A stretch of 30,820 bases of DNA from Leptospira sp. (GTDB lineage: Bacteria; Spirochaetota; Leptospiria; Leptospirales; Leptospiraceae): contig JAPZRK010000028.1 in assembly GCA_027531445.1 (NCBI GenBank), forward strand, positions 1 to 30,820, read 5' to 3'. Made by a program: the position numbers and the translations under genes. Below are positions 15,401 to 23,626 of the stretch, piece after piece (within the stretch, counting starts at the first letter, position 1; each line of letters opens with the position of its first letter). Below the pieces are notes generated by a model. That model had not been told where the DNA came from and did not search any database. It saw nothing but the letters and a program-made list of their open reading frames with translations.

Positions 15401-16822
15401 TTAACCTTTTAGGTTGCTGATTCTTTTTCTTTGATTTGAAGGCAAAATTTTTAAAACCTTTCGATATTTTGCCACAGTACGTCTTGCAATTTCAATTCCT
15501 TTTTTCTCCATTAAATCAACAATATCTTGGTCCGAAAGAGGATTCTGCTCATCCTCGTCTTTTACTAGATTTCGAATTAATTCATGGATCTTTTTTGAAC
15601 TTTCCATTCCACCTTCAGTGGATTTCACGCCAGAAGAAAAAAACCATTTTAGTTCATAAATTCCCCAAGTAGTTTGAATGTACTTATTTGTCGTAATCCT
15701 TGATATTGTTGATTCATGTAGAGAAAGCTTTTCCGCAACTTCTTTCAAAGTTAGAGGACGGACATTCGTAATGCCTCCGCGAAAAAACTCGATTTGGAAA
15801 TCGATTATCGAACTTACCACTCTTTGTAAGGTTTGCCGACGCTGTTGTATCGAACGAATCAACCATTGGGCAGAGCTATACTTTGTCTGAAAGTATTCTT
15901 TTTCTGCGGGTGGTAACTTTGTATTTAGCAATTCCTTGTATTCACCTTGAATTGATAATTTCGGAAGCCATTCATCATTGATAAAAATATTAAACTCACT
16001 TCCGACCTGTTTCACAACAACATCCGGAACGACATAATCAATTCTTTTACCTTGAAAGAGATTGGCAGGGTAAGGTTCTAATTTTTTGATTAACCGAGCG
16101 AGCTGGGATACATCATCCTCTGTAACGTGTAAGGTTTTCGCGATTTTTTTATAATCAACTTTTTCTAAATCATTAAAATATTCTTTAATCAGAGTATGTA
16201 AAATATCGTTTTCTGGAAAAAGAATCTTTGCTTGTATCAAAAGTGTTTCTTGTATATTCCGAGCACCAATTCCAATGGGATCTAATTCTTGGATAAAACT
16301 GAGGACTTTCCTCAATTTCAATTCAGGAAACTTCATTTCGGAAGCTAATATGCTTAGATCCTCTTTAATGAAACCATGGTCATCAATCATGGATATCAAA
16401 AATTCACCCATATCGTATTCACGTTTTGTAATATCAATTAAGCGCAATTGTGCAAGAAGATGCTCTTCAAGCGATATGCCTCTGGATGAAGATTCTATAT
16501 ATTTTTGATTTCGATCGCTTGCCTCCTGGTTATAACTTTTTGGTCCCTCCAACGAATACGACTCTTGCCAATTGACATCAGTACTTTTTTCATGGCTCAA
16601 TTTTTCGAGTCGCTTCACCTCTTCAATAGAAAAGAGTTCAGGCATTTTCTGTTTTTCATCAAGACCAACTTCATCAAGAAGAGGATTCTCTAATAATTCA
16701 TTTTGTATCTTATCAGATAACTCTAAAGTAGACATCGAGAGTAACTCAATTGATTGTCTCAAGTCGCTTGTCATTACAAGCTTTTGAGTTTGTCTTTGTG
16801 AAAGAGAGTTTCCGAGTTTCAT
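15401..16822 (-). CDS. rpoN: RNA polymerase sigma-54 factor
   Basis: Sigma-54 directs RNA polymerase to -24/-12 promoters and needs an AAA+ activator. Region I is present (LSQRQTQKLVMTSDLRQSIE, ELLENPLLDE), then the core-binding region, the helix-turn-helix (LTLKEVAEKLSLHESTISR) and the C-terminal RpoN box ARRTVAKYRKVL. At 473 residues it is full length. The ATG at 16822 abuts the lptB stop. The location after lptB is widely conserved in Proteobacteria and is kept here. The NtrX activator three genes downstream is a natural partner. Confidence 0.97.
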   Translation of the reverse strand: MKLGNSLSQRQTQKLVMTSDLRQSIELLSMSTLELSDKIQNELLENPLLDEVGLDEKQKMPELFSIEEVKRLEKLSHEKSTDVNWQESYSLEGPKSYNQEASDRNQKYIESSSRGISLEEHLLAQLRLIDITKREYDMGEFLISMIDDHGFIKEDLSILASEMKFPELKLRKVLSFIQELDPIGIGARNIQETLLIQAKILFPENDILHTLIKEYFNDLEKVDYKKIAKTLHVTEDDVSQLARLIKKLEPYPANLFQGKRIDYVVPDVVVKQVGSEFNIFINDEWLPKLSIQGEYKELLNTKLPPAEKEYFQTKYSSAQWLIRSIQQRRQTLQRVVSSIIDFQIEFFRGGITNVRPLTLKEVAEKLSLHESTISRITTNKYIQTTWGIYELKWFFSSGVKSTEGGMESSKKIHELIRNLVKDEDEQNPLSDQDIVDLMEKKGIEIARRTVAKYRKVLKILPSNQRKRISNLKG

Positions 16823-17593
16823 TTAAAGTTTGAAATCCTCTCCCAAGTATATTCGTCTTGTTTCAGGGTCGTTGATCAAATCATCCGCACTTCCTGAAAT
16901 CAGAATTCGACCACTGTACATGATATAGGCTCTATCAGTAATCTTTAATGTTTCCCGAACATTATGATCCGTAATCAAAATACCTAGTCCTCTATGTTTT
17001 AATGCTTGGATCACATTTTGAATGTCTTTAACAGCAATTGGATCAACACCTGCAAATGGTTCATCTAATAAAATAAAATCTGGATTGGTTACAAGGGCCC
17101 TTGCGATTTCACAACGCCTTCTTTCTCCACCTGATAATGTATATCCCTTCTGATTAGCAACGCGCATGATCTGTAATTCCATTAACAATTCATCCCTTCG
17201 TCGGATAATCTCATCGCCAGGAAGATTCATGGTTTCTAAAATCGCTTCTAAATTTTCGGCTACAGTTAATTTTCGAAAAATTGATGCCTCTTGGGCTAGA
17301 TAACCTACTCCTCTTCTCGCCCGGATGTGCATAGGCGCCTTGGTTAAATCTTCATCGTCAATAAACACTGTGCCCTCATCGGGAGTCACAAATCCGACAC
17401 TCATATAAAAAGAAGTTGTTTTACCGGCACCATTCGGGCCTAGTAATCCAACGATTTCTCCTTTTTTTATAAAAAAACTAACACCATCGACAACTTTACG
17501 TTTGTTATAAACCTTAACAAGATTATCCATCTTAAAAGTTTTTACTGGCGTTGTTTCTATAACAGGAATCTCCTTCTTATTTTTTTTGGTCAT
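16823..17593 (-). CDS. lptB: LPS export ABC transporter ATP-binding protein LptB
   Basis: LptB powers extraction of LPS from the inner membrane with LptFG. Motifs: Walker A GPNGAGKTTSFYM, Q-loop GYLAQEASIFRKLTV, ABC signature LSGGERRRCEIARAL, Walker B FILLDEPFAGVDPIAV and switch His in ITDHNVRE. The FRKLTV and EPFAGVDPIAV segments are typical of LptB among ABC ATPases. The length (256) is slightly longer than usual because of about 17 charged residues at the N-terminus. ATG 17593 overlaps the upstream lptA-like gene by 17 bases. No LptF or LptG gene is in the window. Confidence 0.96.
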   Translation of the reverse strand: MTKKNKKEIPVIETTPVKTFKMDNLVKVYNKRKVVDGVSFFIKKGEIVGLLGPNGAGKTTSFYMSVGFVTPDEGTVFIDDEDLTKAPMHIRARRGVGYLAQEASIFRKLTVAENLEAILETMNLPGDEIIRRRDELLMELQIMRVANQKGYTLSGGERRRCEIARALVTNPDFILLDEPFAGVDPIAVKDIQNVIQALKHRGLGILITDHNVRETLKITDRAYIMYSGRILISGSADDLINDPETRRIYLGEDFKL

Positions 17594-18965
17594 TGCCTAT
17601 TACCTTCAATCCATCTGATAGGATGGCACGATCTTCATTTGGATAAATAATGATTTTTCCCGCAGACACCTTGGTCTTATCACGCGTTAAAGATGGATTA
17701 CCTTCCAATACAAGTTTGTCTTCCTCTTCAAAAAATGTTGCAAATTCACCGTTTGCAAATGAGGTTTGAGTTTGAATCTCAACATTGCCTCGAGCGACTG
17801 CTTCTTTTTTATCATCAAACCTTTCGATAAAAACGGCCGATAGCGAACCTTTTTCATCGAGTGTTTTTTCATCCAAAAAGAAGATCTGAGGTTTTTCCGA
17901 AAGATAAGAATAGCCTTTCTCTTTATTATATTCTAAAAAGCCTCCGCTCATTCGATAGAAGTTAACTTTGTCCAAGAAAGTAACATTCCCTTTTGAATTG
18001 ATAAAGCTGTTGTTTCTTTTGCTTTCGATTTCATCTGCACGAAACTCAGAATCATTTCGAAACATAAATGCATTACCTTTCATATTCGTTCGGCTTTCTT
18101 CCATTCCGGATTTATTCTTATGAGTGAGTTCATTTCCGCTAAAGATTGTTACTACTCTGACCTTGGGTTTTTCTTTGTCAGCTGTTTCGGTTTTTGAGCT
18201 TTCCTTCTTTCGAGAATCAGTCTTTTTCTTTTCAGATTCGAATGCAACTTGATATATTGAAGCATCCCCTGCTAATGAAATGCTTCCCTCCTTTACAAAG
18301 TAAGATAGCGTCTTCCCTTGTAAAAAACGATTGTCGGTAAATAAGAATGGTTCATTTGCCAAATCGATTCGATCTTCTTTTTCGAAATACACAGCATCTT
18401 CACCAAACACGCGAAAATCGAGTGATGTTACGATTACCTTTCCTGAAAAAACAGTCTTCGCATCTTCTAAGTAGCGTACAATGGATTCGCAATGAATTTT
18501 TACCGTCTTTCCGTCTTTTTTATGAATAAGAACGGGACGGTTTTCTAAGGAAACTGTCCCTGCTATTTTATCATAAACACCTTTTCCTGCAATCAGTGTG
18601 GCTCCATTCTCCTTATCCTCAACGACCACCTGGCCTTTTAAGTTTCCGATCAATGCATCATCCCCAATGACTTCGATCTCTTTCGCAGTTAGTTGAATTT
18701 TTTTATGAGTGATGTATGCACCACCTCCTAGAATGAATGCTTTCATCTGAAATCCATTCAAAGTTCTTTCTTCTTGGGTTAGTGTACTTCCACCCCAGAT
18801 TACTGGAGTTCGATCTCTTTTCTTACTCGGGGGAGCGATTTCAGATTTGGATAAGGGGATAATCTTTAACAAGTTATCTGACCCCCTTAAAATCGGTGGT
18901 TCCAAACTATGCGCATATAATCCGCAAAATGAGCAAAGTGTGAAAAAAAGAAAATATGGCTTCAT
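17577..18965 (-). CDS. Oversized LptA/OstA-like LPS transport protein
   Basis: A periplasmic protein of 462 residues with an N-terminal signal peptide (hydrophobic stretch FLFFTLCSFCGLYA). The body is a long series of short beta-strand repeats of the OstA/LptA type, for example GDDALIGNLKGQVVVEDKE, GVYDKIAGTVSLENRPVLI and AVARGNVEIQTQ, consistent with the jellyroll bridge that carries LPS across the periplasm. A Lys/Glu/Ser-rich insert (about 240-260) splits it into two parts. Ordinary LptA has about 180 residues, so this may hold two or more jellyroll blocks. Its place between lptC and lptB fits LptA. The start ATG 18965 overlaps lptC (ATGA). Family by context and repeat style; exact domain limits uncertain. 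Confidence 0.82.
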   Translation of the reverse strand: MKPYFLFFTLCSFCGLYAHSLEPPILRGSDNLLKIIPLSKSEIAPPSKKRDRTPVIWGGSTLTQEERTLNGFQMKAFILGGGAYITHKKIQLTAKEIEVIGDDALIGNLKGQVVVEDKENGATLIAGKGVYDKIAGTVSLENRPVLIHKKDGKTVKIHCESIVRYLEDAKTVFSGKVIVTSLDFRVFGEDAVYFEKEDRIDLANEPFLFTDNRFLQGKTLSYFVKEGSISLAGDASIYQVAFESEKKKTDSRKKESSKTETADKEKPKVRVVTIFSGNELTHKNKSGMEESRTNMKGNAFMFRNDSEFRADEIESKRNNSFINSKGNVTFLDKVNFYRMSGGFLEYNKEKGYSYLSEKPQIFFLDEKTLDEKGSLSAVFIERFDDKKEAVARGNVEIQTQTSFANGEFATFFEEEDKLVLEGNPSLTRDKTKVSAGKIIIYPNEDRAILSDGLKVIGNDQKK

Positions 18966-19498
18966 TTTTCTTTTAGTGGACTTGTGCCACCAACAGTTAC
19001 GGCAGAAGGTTTTAGTACGGTATATTTATTGAGTCCTCGGTCTGCTCGTAAACCTTTTCCTCTGATAGTAGTTCCGTCTGAATAAATCAAAACCTCAGAG
19101 TCTGTAGAAAGAGTTTTGTCGTCTAAGTTATAATTTAACGTCTCTGATTTGAGTAAATTCCCATCTTCTGTCTTCAAATTTACATCTCCTTCCAAAACTA
19201 CCGTCTTTGTGCTATGATTTATTTCTCCCCGAGCGCCTGTTAAATAAGATTTATATTTGCCATTTTCATATTGATAAAATTCGAATCCATAAACAATTGT
19301 CCGATTGTCGGTTGGATATATATAAGATTCTTTTCCCTTTAACTTCCATTCCAGTTTCCCTTCTTGATTGTAAAAAATCCGAGAGAAGTTACGCATCGAT
19401 ACCATCGATCCGGATTCTTTCTCAGTATCGATTCGCAGATATTTCTTGTCTTGGCATCCCAAAACAAAAACCATACTGATCATGATCAAAAATTTCAT
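18962..19498 (-). CDS. lptC: LptC-like LPS export lipoprotein
   Basis: A 178-residue protein with a short hydrophobic N-terminus ending VFVLGC, a plausible lipobox with the acylated cysteine at residue 15. The remainder shows LptC features: FYNQEGKLEWKLKGKESYIY, YQYENGKYKSYLTGARGEIN, then strands VVLEGDVNLKTEDGNLLKSE and YSDGTTIRGKGLRAD. In the Lpt machine LptC takes LPS from LptBFG and passes it to LptA. Most LptC proteins use a membrane helix; here a lipid anchor seems likely. It is followed directly by the lptA-like gene with a four-base overlap. Confidence 0.87.
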   Translation of the reverse strand: MKFLIMISMVFVLGCQDKKYLRIDTEKESGSMVSMRNFSRIFYNQEGKLEWKLKGKESYIYPTDNRTIVYGFEFYQYENGKYKSYLTGARGEINHSTKTVVLEGDVNLKTEDGNLLKSETLNYNLDDKTLSTDSEVLIYSDGTTIRGKGLRADRGLNKYTVLKPSAVTVGGTSPLKEK

Positions 19499-19532
19499 GA
19501 TATTTAGAACAGACTATAAATACTCGAAGGTC

Positions 19533-20381
19533 CTAATCAAAGCCCAAAACTTTCGTTTTTACAAAACGATCTATCTCGAGTAAATTTGTGAGCAAGTGTT
19601 TTGCTTTCGATAAAGGGAATTGTGTTGTGGCGTCTGATAGTGCTTTCTCAGGATCTGGGTGCACTTCCATAAACAAACCTTCAACACCCACCGCTACTGC
19701 ACCTCGCATCATATGAGGGATAAATTCTCGCACACCACCCGTTATATTGCCGGCGGCTCCAGGCAATTGAGCGGAGTGTGTTCCATCGTATACAAGGGGA
19801 ATCCCGTGTTTATGCATCATCGGTATTGCTCGAATATCAAATACCAAATTCCCATAACCAAAACTCGCTCCCCGCTCTGTTACCATATATTTGTCGGATC
19901 CAGATTCCTGAATTTTAGTCTTGATATGTCTTGTATCATCAGGTGCCATAAACTGCCCTTTCTTTACATTTACCCACTTGCCTGTTTGTGCAGCCTTTGC
20001 AATTAAATCTGTTTGTCGGGAAAGAAACGCAGGAATTTGAAAGATATCAACAGTGTCCTTTAATGGATCAATTTGAATCGTTTCATGGACATCCGTAAGC
20101 ACGGGAACGTTGTATTTATTCTTAATGAAATCTAAAAGTTTTCGACCTTCATCGATTCCTGGTCCGCGATAGGAATTTATGGAAGAACGGTTCGCCTTAT
20201 CAAAAGAAGACTTAAAGATATAAACGATACCCAACTCATCACAAATTTGTTTCATTTCGCCGCAAACTCGGTCTAACAAATCTTTGTTTTCCATTACACA
20301 TGGTCCTGAAATTAGAAAGAACGGATTTCTTCCGCCTATCGACTTTCCAAAAAATTCTCGTTCGTCAATTAGATCAGTCAT
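19533..20381 (-). CDS. kdsA: 3-deoxy-8-phosphooctulonate synthase (Kdo-8-P synthase)
   Basis: Condenses arabinose-5-phosphate with phosphoenolpyruvate, the committed step to Kdo for lipid A/LPS core. The DAHP/KDOPS barrel motifs are visible: ISGPCVMENKDLLDRV, FKSSFDKANRSSINSYRGPG, PVLTDVHE, IPAFLSRQTDLI, VNVKKGQFMAP and PLVYDGTHSAQLPG. The cysteine at residue 28 (GPCVME) is in the position that marks the metal-dependent class; metal-independent enzymes have Asn there. At 282 residues it is full length. ATG 20381 directly abuts the pyrG stop. Confidence 0.96.
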   Translation of the reverse strand: MTDLIDEREFFGKSIGGRNPFFLISGPCVMENKDLLDRVCGEMKQICDELGIVYIFKSSFDKANRSSINSYRGPGIDEGRKLLDFIKNKYNVPVLTDVHETIQIDPLKDTVDIFQIPAFLSRQTDLIAKAAQTGKWVNVKKGQFMAPDDTRHIKTKIQESGSDKYMVTERGASFGYGNLVFDIRAIPMMHKHGIPLVYDGTHSAQLPGAAGNITGGVREFIPHMMRGAVAVGVEGLFMEVHPDPEKALSDATTQFPLSKAKHLLTNLLEIDRFVKTKVLGFD

Positions 20382-22004
20382 TTATTCCTCTGATTTTTTT
20401 ACAATTTTGGATGCGGCTTTGATAAAACCAGCAAACAATGGATGCGGTTCTGTTGGCTTGGATTGAAATTCTGGATGGAATTGAACACCCATAAACCAAG
20501 GATGATTTGAAACTTCGACAATCTCAACCAAACTTCCGTCTGGTGAAAAGCCAGTAAGAGACATCCCTTTTTTTTCGTATTCGTCTTTGTATCTCAAAGT
20601 AAATTCAAACCTGTGTCTATGTCTTTCTGAAATTCTCTCTGCTTTATATTCAGAATATGCCAAACTACCTTTTTTCACAATGCACGGATAAGCACCTAGT
20701 CTCATGGTTCCACCCATTCTATCAATTTCCATTTGCTCTTCAATCATTGATATTACAGGATTTGCGCTCTGTGGTTGAAACTCAGTGGAGTTTGCATCTT
20801 TGTAACCCAATACATTGCGACCAAACTCAATTACTGCACATTGCATTCCTAAACATATTCCAAAAAATGGAATTTGTTTTGTGCGTGCGTATTGAATGGA
20901 TGCCACTTTTCCTTCAATCCCTCTTTCTCCAAACCCGCCAGGTACAAGTATGCCATGCATACCTTTGAAAAGATCCTTTACATTTTTTGAATCAATATCT
21001 TCAGGATTGAATTTAAATACCTGCACTTCCACATCATTGGCAATACCGCCATGAGCCAATGACTCATAGACCGACCGATAGGCATCTTGCAGTGAAATGT
21101 ATTTTCCAACAACAGCGATCTTCACAGATTTTTTGGTGTTGAGTATCTTCTTCACCATGTTTTCCCAATGAGAGAAATTTAACTTACGTAAATCCATGCC
21201 TAAAACATTCAGCACCATCTCATCCAATTTTTCATCACGATACATAATCGGGATCTCGTAAATGGATGTTGAAATGTCGACCGCAGAGATTACATTCTGA
21301 TCTTTTACGTTACAAAATAATGAAATTTTACTTTTCATTTCTTTGGTCATCGGTTTGTTGATACGGCAAATTAGAATATCAGGTTGAATTCCAAGAGCGA
21401 GAAGTTCTTTTACAGAATGTTGAGTCGGTTTCGTTTTAGCTTCACCAGCGGCAGTAATAGTCGGAACTAGAGTTAGATGGACAAACAATACCTGACTTGA
21501 GCCGTGTTCGTATCGCATTTGCCTGATCGCTTCCAAAAATGGAACGGATTCTATATCCCCAACAGTCCCACCTATCTCGACAATTACAAAGTCAGTTTCA
21601 TTGTCTCTTGAAAGTGTATAAATTCTATTTCTGATTTCGTTTGTGATGTGAGGTACAACTTGTACGGTTCTACCTAAATAATCACCTTTTCGTTCTCTTT
21701 CAATTACTGCGTGATAAATCTGACCCGTTGAAACGGAGTTCTTTCGAGAGAGTTTGCTATGGGTGAATCTTTCATAGTATCCTAAATCAAGGTCTGTCTC
21801 TGCACCATCTTCGGTAACATAGACTTCTCCATGTTGGTAGGGACTCATAGTTCCAGGATCAATATTGATGTATGGATCCATTTTTTGCAATGAGACGGTA
21901 TATCCGCGTGCTTCCAATAAACTGCCAAGTGCGGCAACCGTTACTCCCTTGCCGAGAGAGGAAGAAACACCACCCGTAATAAAAATGTACTTGGTCTTGG
22001 ACAA
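20382..22004 (-). CDS. pyrG: CTP synthase
   Basis: Makes CTP from UTP using glutamine-derived ammonia. The synthase domain has YIFITGGVSSSLGKGVT, DPYINIDPGTMSPYQHGEVY and EIGGTVGDIES; the glutaminase domain has the nucleophile in FFGICLGMQCAV and the His/Glu of GVQFHPEFQSKP. The length is normal, about 540 residues. A GTG at 22013 is possible, but TTG 22004 (Ser-Lys-Thr-Lys-Tyr next) is preferred because GAGG sits eight bases upstream and the N-terminus then matches the family. CTP is the activator for Kdo (KdsB step), so its place beside kdsA is sensible. Confidence 0.96.
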   Translation of the reverse strand: MSKTKYIFITGGVSSSLGKGVTVAALGSLLEARGYTVSLQKMDPYINIDPGTMSPYQHGEVYVTEDGAETDLDLGYYERFTHSKLSRKNSVSTGQIYHAVIERERKGDYLGRTVQVVPHITNEIRNRIYTLSRDNETDFVIVEIGGTVGDIESVPFLEAIRQMRYEHGSSQVLFVHLTLVPTITAAGEAKTKPTQHSVKELLALGIQPDILICRINKPMTKEMKSKISLFCNVKDQNVISAVDISTSIYEIPIMYRDEKLDEMVLNVLGMDLRKLNFSHWENMVKKILNTKKSVKIAVVGKYISLQDAYRSVYESLAHGGIANDVEVQVFKFNPEDIDSKNVKDLFKGMHGILVPGGFGERGIEGKVASIQYARTKQIPFFGICLGMQCAVIEFGRNVLGYKDANSTEFQPQSANPVISMIEEQMEIDRMGGTMRLGAYPCIVKKGSLAYSEYKAERISERHRHRFEFTLRYKDEYEKKGMSLTGFSPDGSLVEIVEVSNHPWFMGVQFHPEFQSKPTEPHPLFAGFIKAASKIVKKSEE

Positions 22005-22069
22005 ACGAAACACCTCGAAAAGATTTGTTTTTTACAGATTGCGAGAGTTTACCCCAAAATCAATACCGT

Positions 22070-22558
22070 TTAAAGATCTCCCTTCGCTTTTTCCAAAATC
22101 GCCGTTGTGGATTTCCCTTCCAAAAAGGGCAAAATGACCACTTCCCCACCCAGGGAAAGGATCAAAGGGTATTCTGGTAAATTTTCTTTTTTGTAATCGC
22201 CTCCCTTTGTGTGGATCGAGGGCTTGATCTTTGAGATCAATTCGAGAGGCGTATCCTCTTCAAAACCTGAGATCAAATCCACACAACCCAATCCTGCCAG
22301 TACTCGAGCTCGATCTTCTATAGAATTAATGGGGCGAGAAGGACCCTTTAATCTTTGCACCGAGGCATCCGAATTTAAACCTAACCAAAGTAGGTCACCG
22401 AGATCTCTAGCACGACAGAGATACTCTACATGACCCGGATGTAAAAGATCAAAACAACCATTCGTAAAGACAATTTTCTTTCCATCTAGACTTTTGCGAA
22501 GGAGCGTAATCTGAGTTTGCGATACCATTTTTTGAGCTAACAGTTGATAAAATCCCAT
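22070..22558 (-). CDS. rfaE2: D-glycero-beta-D-manno-heptose 1-phosphate adenylyltransferase
   Basis: Transfers AMP to heptose-1-phosphate in the ADP-heptose pathway. The cytidylyltransferase-like fold is shown by VFTNGCFDLLHPGHVEYL (HPGH nucleotide site), LWLGLNSDASVQRLKG, INSIEDRARVLAGL, HTKGGDYKKENLPE and the KSTT near the C-terminus. In many bacteria this domain is fused to the kinase as HldE; here it is a separate gene of about 160 residues. ATG 22558 shares its A with the kinase TGA stop (TGATG), a strong coupling signal; a TTG one codon earlier is less likely. Confidence 0.95.
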   Translation of the reverse strand: MGFYQLLAQKMVSQTQITLLRKSLDGKKIVFTNGCFDLLHPGHVEYLCRARDLGDLLWLGLNSDASVQRLKGPSRPINSIEDRARVLAGLGCVDLISGFEEDTPLELISKIKPSIHTKGGDYKKENLPEYPLILSLGGEVVILPFLEGKSTTAILEKAKGDL

Positions 22559-23571
22559 CAATTTGTTTCCAATATACCTAAATTAGCTAAACTCTGCTCT
22601 ATTTCAGTTAAATCGACGGTCGCCGTTCCTAATTTTCCTACAACAACACCTGCACTCGCATTGGCGACCAAACTTGCTTCTAAAACCGATAAGCCTGCCG
22701 CAAGAAACGCAGTATAGACACTGATTACTGTATCGCCCGCACCAGTTACATCAAAAACTTCTCGAGCAACAGTAGGTATATGATGAAACTTTTTTGTTCC
22801 CACTTCAAAGATGGTCATCCCTTTTTCACCTCGAGTGATCATCATTGACTTAGGTTGAATGCGATCGCATATTTCGTAACATGCCGCTTCGATATCTTTT
22901 TCAGAAATTAATTTTCGACCTAAAGCTTTGCCCGCCTCATGATGATTTGGTGTCATGATGTCGATATTTTTATAGAGAAAAAAGTGACTGACCTGTGGGT
23001 CAACTGTTACAATTACGTTGTTTTCATTTGCTAGTCGAATGCATTCACGAATGACTCTCTCAGTTAAAAAACCTTTGTCGTAATCGGAAATAATTACAGC
23101 GGAACATTCACCGATTCGATTCTCCAACTTTAAAATGACTTGGTCTTCCTCAGCTTTTGTTAGAGGAATGATTTCCTCTCGATCGACACGGCATACCTGC
23201 TGGTTGGAAGCGATAATTCTGGTTTTCAGAATTGTAGGAATCGTATCTGATTCAAGAAGTTGAAAGTCCTCAGTCTTAACATTCTGCGCATTTAGCAAAC
23301 CTTTTAAGATTTGGCAAGCGTTGTCAGAGCCAACTCTACCCATTACTATCGAAGAAACTCCAATCGAAGTTAGGTTTTGAATTACATTGCCTGAGCCTCC
23401 AAGCGCTTGTTTTTCCTGGCGCACCCAAATAACGGGCACTGGTGCTTCTGGTGAAATTCGTTCCACACTCCCAATCAAATATTCATCAAGGATCAAATCA
23501 CCCACTACGAGTATCTTTTTTTCAGGAAGTTTTTTGAAACTCTCTCTTAGCCTTTTTACGCTTATTTTCAA
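22558..23571 (-). CDS. rfaE1: D-glycero-beta-D-manno-heptose-7-phosphate kinase
   Basis: PfkB-family sugar kinase that phosphorylates heptose-7-phosphate at C1. Motifs: KILVVGDLILDEYLIG, ERISPEAPVPVIWV, ALGGSGNVIQNLTSIG near the substrate site, VIISDYDKGFLT, and the ATP/anion-hole motif DVTGAGDTVISV with the catalytic Asp. The segment MTPNHHEAGKALG is typical of the HldE kinase domain. The 337-residue length is that of the kinase alone. The start is TTG 23571 with AAAAAGG about eleven bases upstream; no ATG is available. The gene begins the minus-strand envelope cluster and faces away from the Lon-domain gene. Confidence 0.95.
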   Translation of the reverse strand: MKISVKRLRESFKKLPEKKILVVGDLILDEYLIGSVERISPEAPVPVIWVRQEKQALGGSGNVIQNLTSIGVSSIVMGRVGSDNACQILKGLLNAQNVKTEDFQLLESDTIPTILKTRIIASNQQVCRVDREEIIPLTKAEEDQVILKLENRIGECSAVIISDYDKGFLTERVIRECIRLANENNVIVTVDPQVSHFFLYKNIDIMTPNHHEAGKALGRKLISEKDIEAACYEICDRIQPKSMMITRGEKGMTIFEVGTKKFHHIPTVAREVFDVTGAGDTVISVYTAFLAAGLSVLEASLVANASAGVVVGKLGTATVDLTEIEQSLANLGILETN

Positions 23572-23607
23572 TGTTCTTTAGCCTTTTTGGATTTACAGCT
23601 TTCCAGT

Positions 23608-23618
23608 GAAACGGTTTC
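23608..23618. promoter_or_regulatory. Short palindrome in the divergent intergenic gap
   Basis: The 55-base gap between two divergent genes holds GAAAC-G-GTTTC, a five-base inverted repeat with one central base. It lies 9 bases before the Lon-domain gene start and about 37 bases from rfaE1. It could be an operator, but such short palindromes occur by chance and I could not find a second copy. I see no convincing -35/-10 pair in the gap. Confidence 0.2.
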
Positions 23619-23626
23619 CTTTCTAG

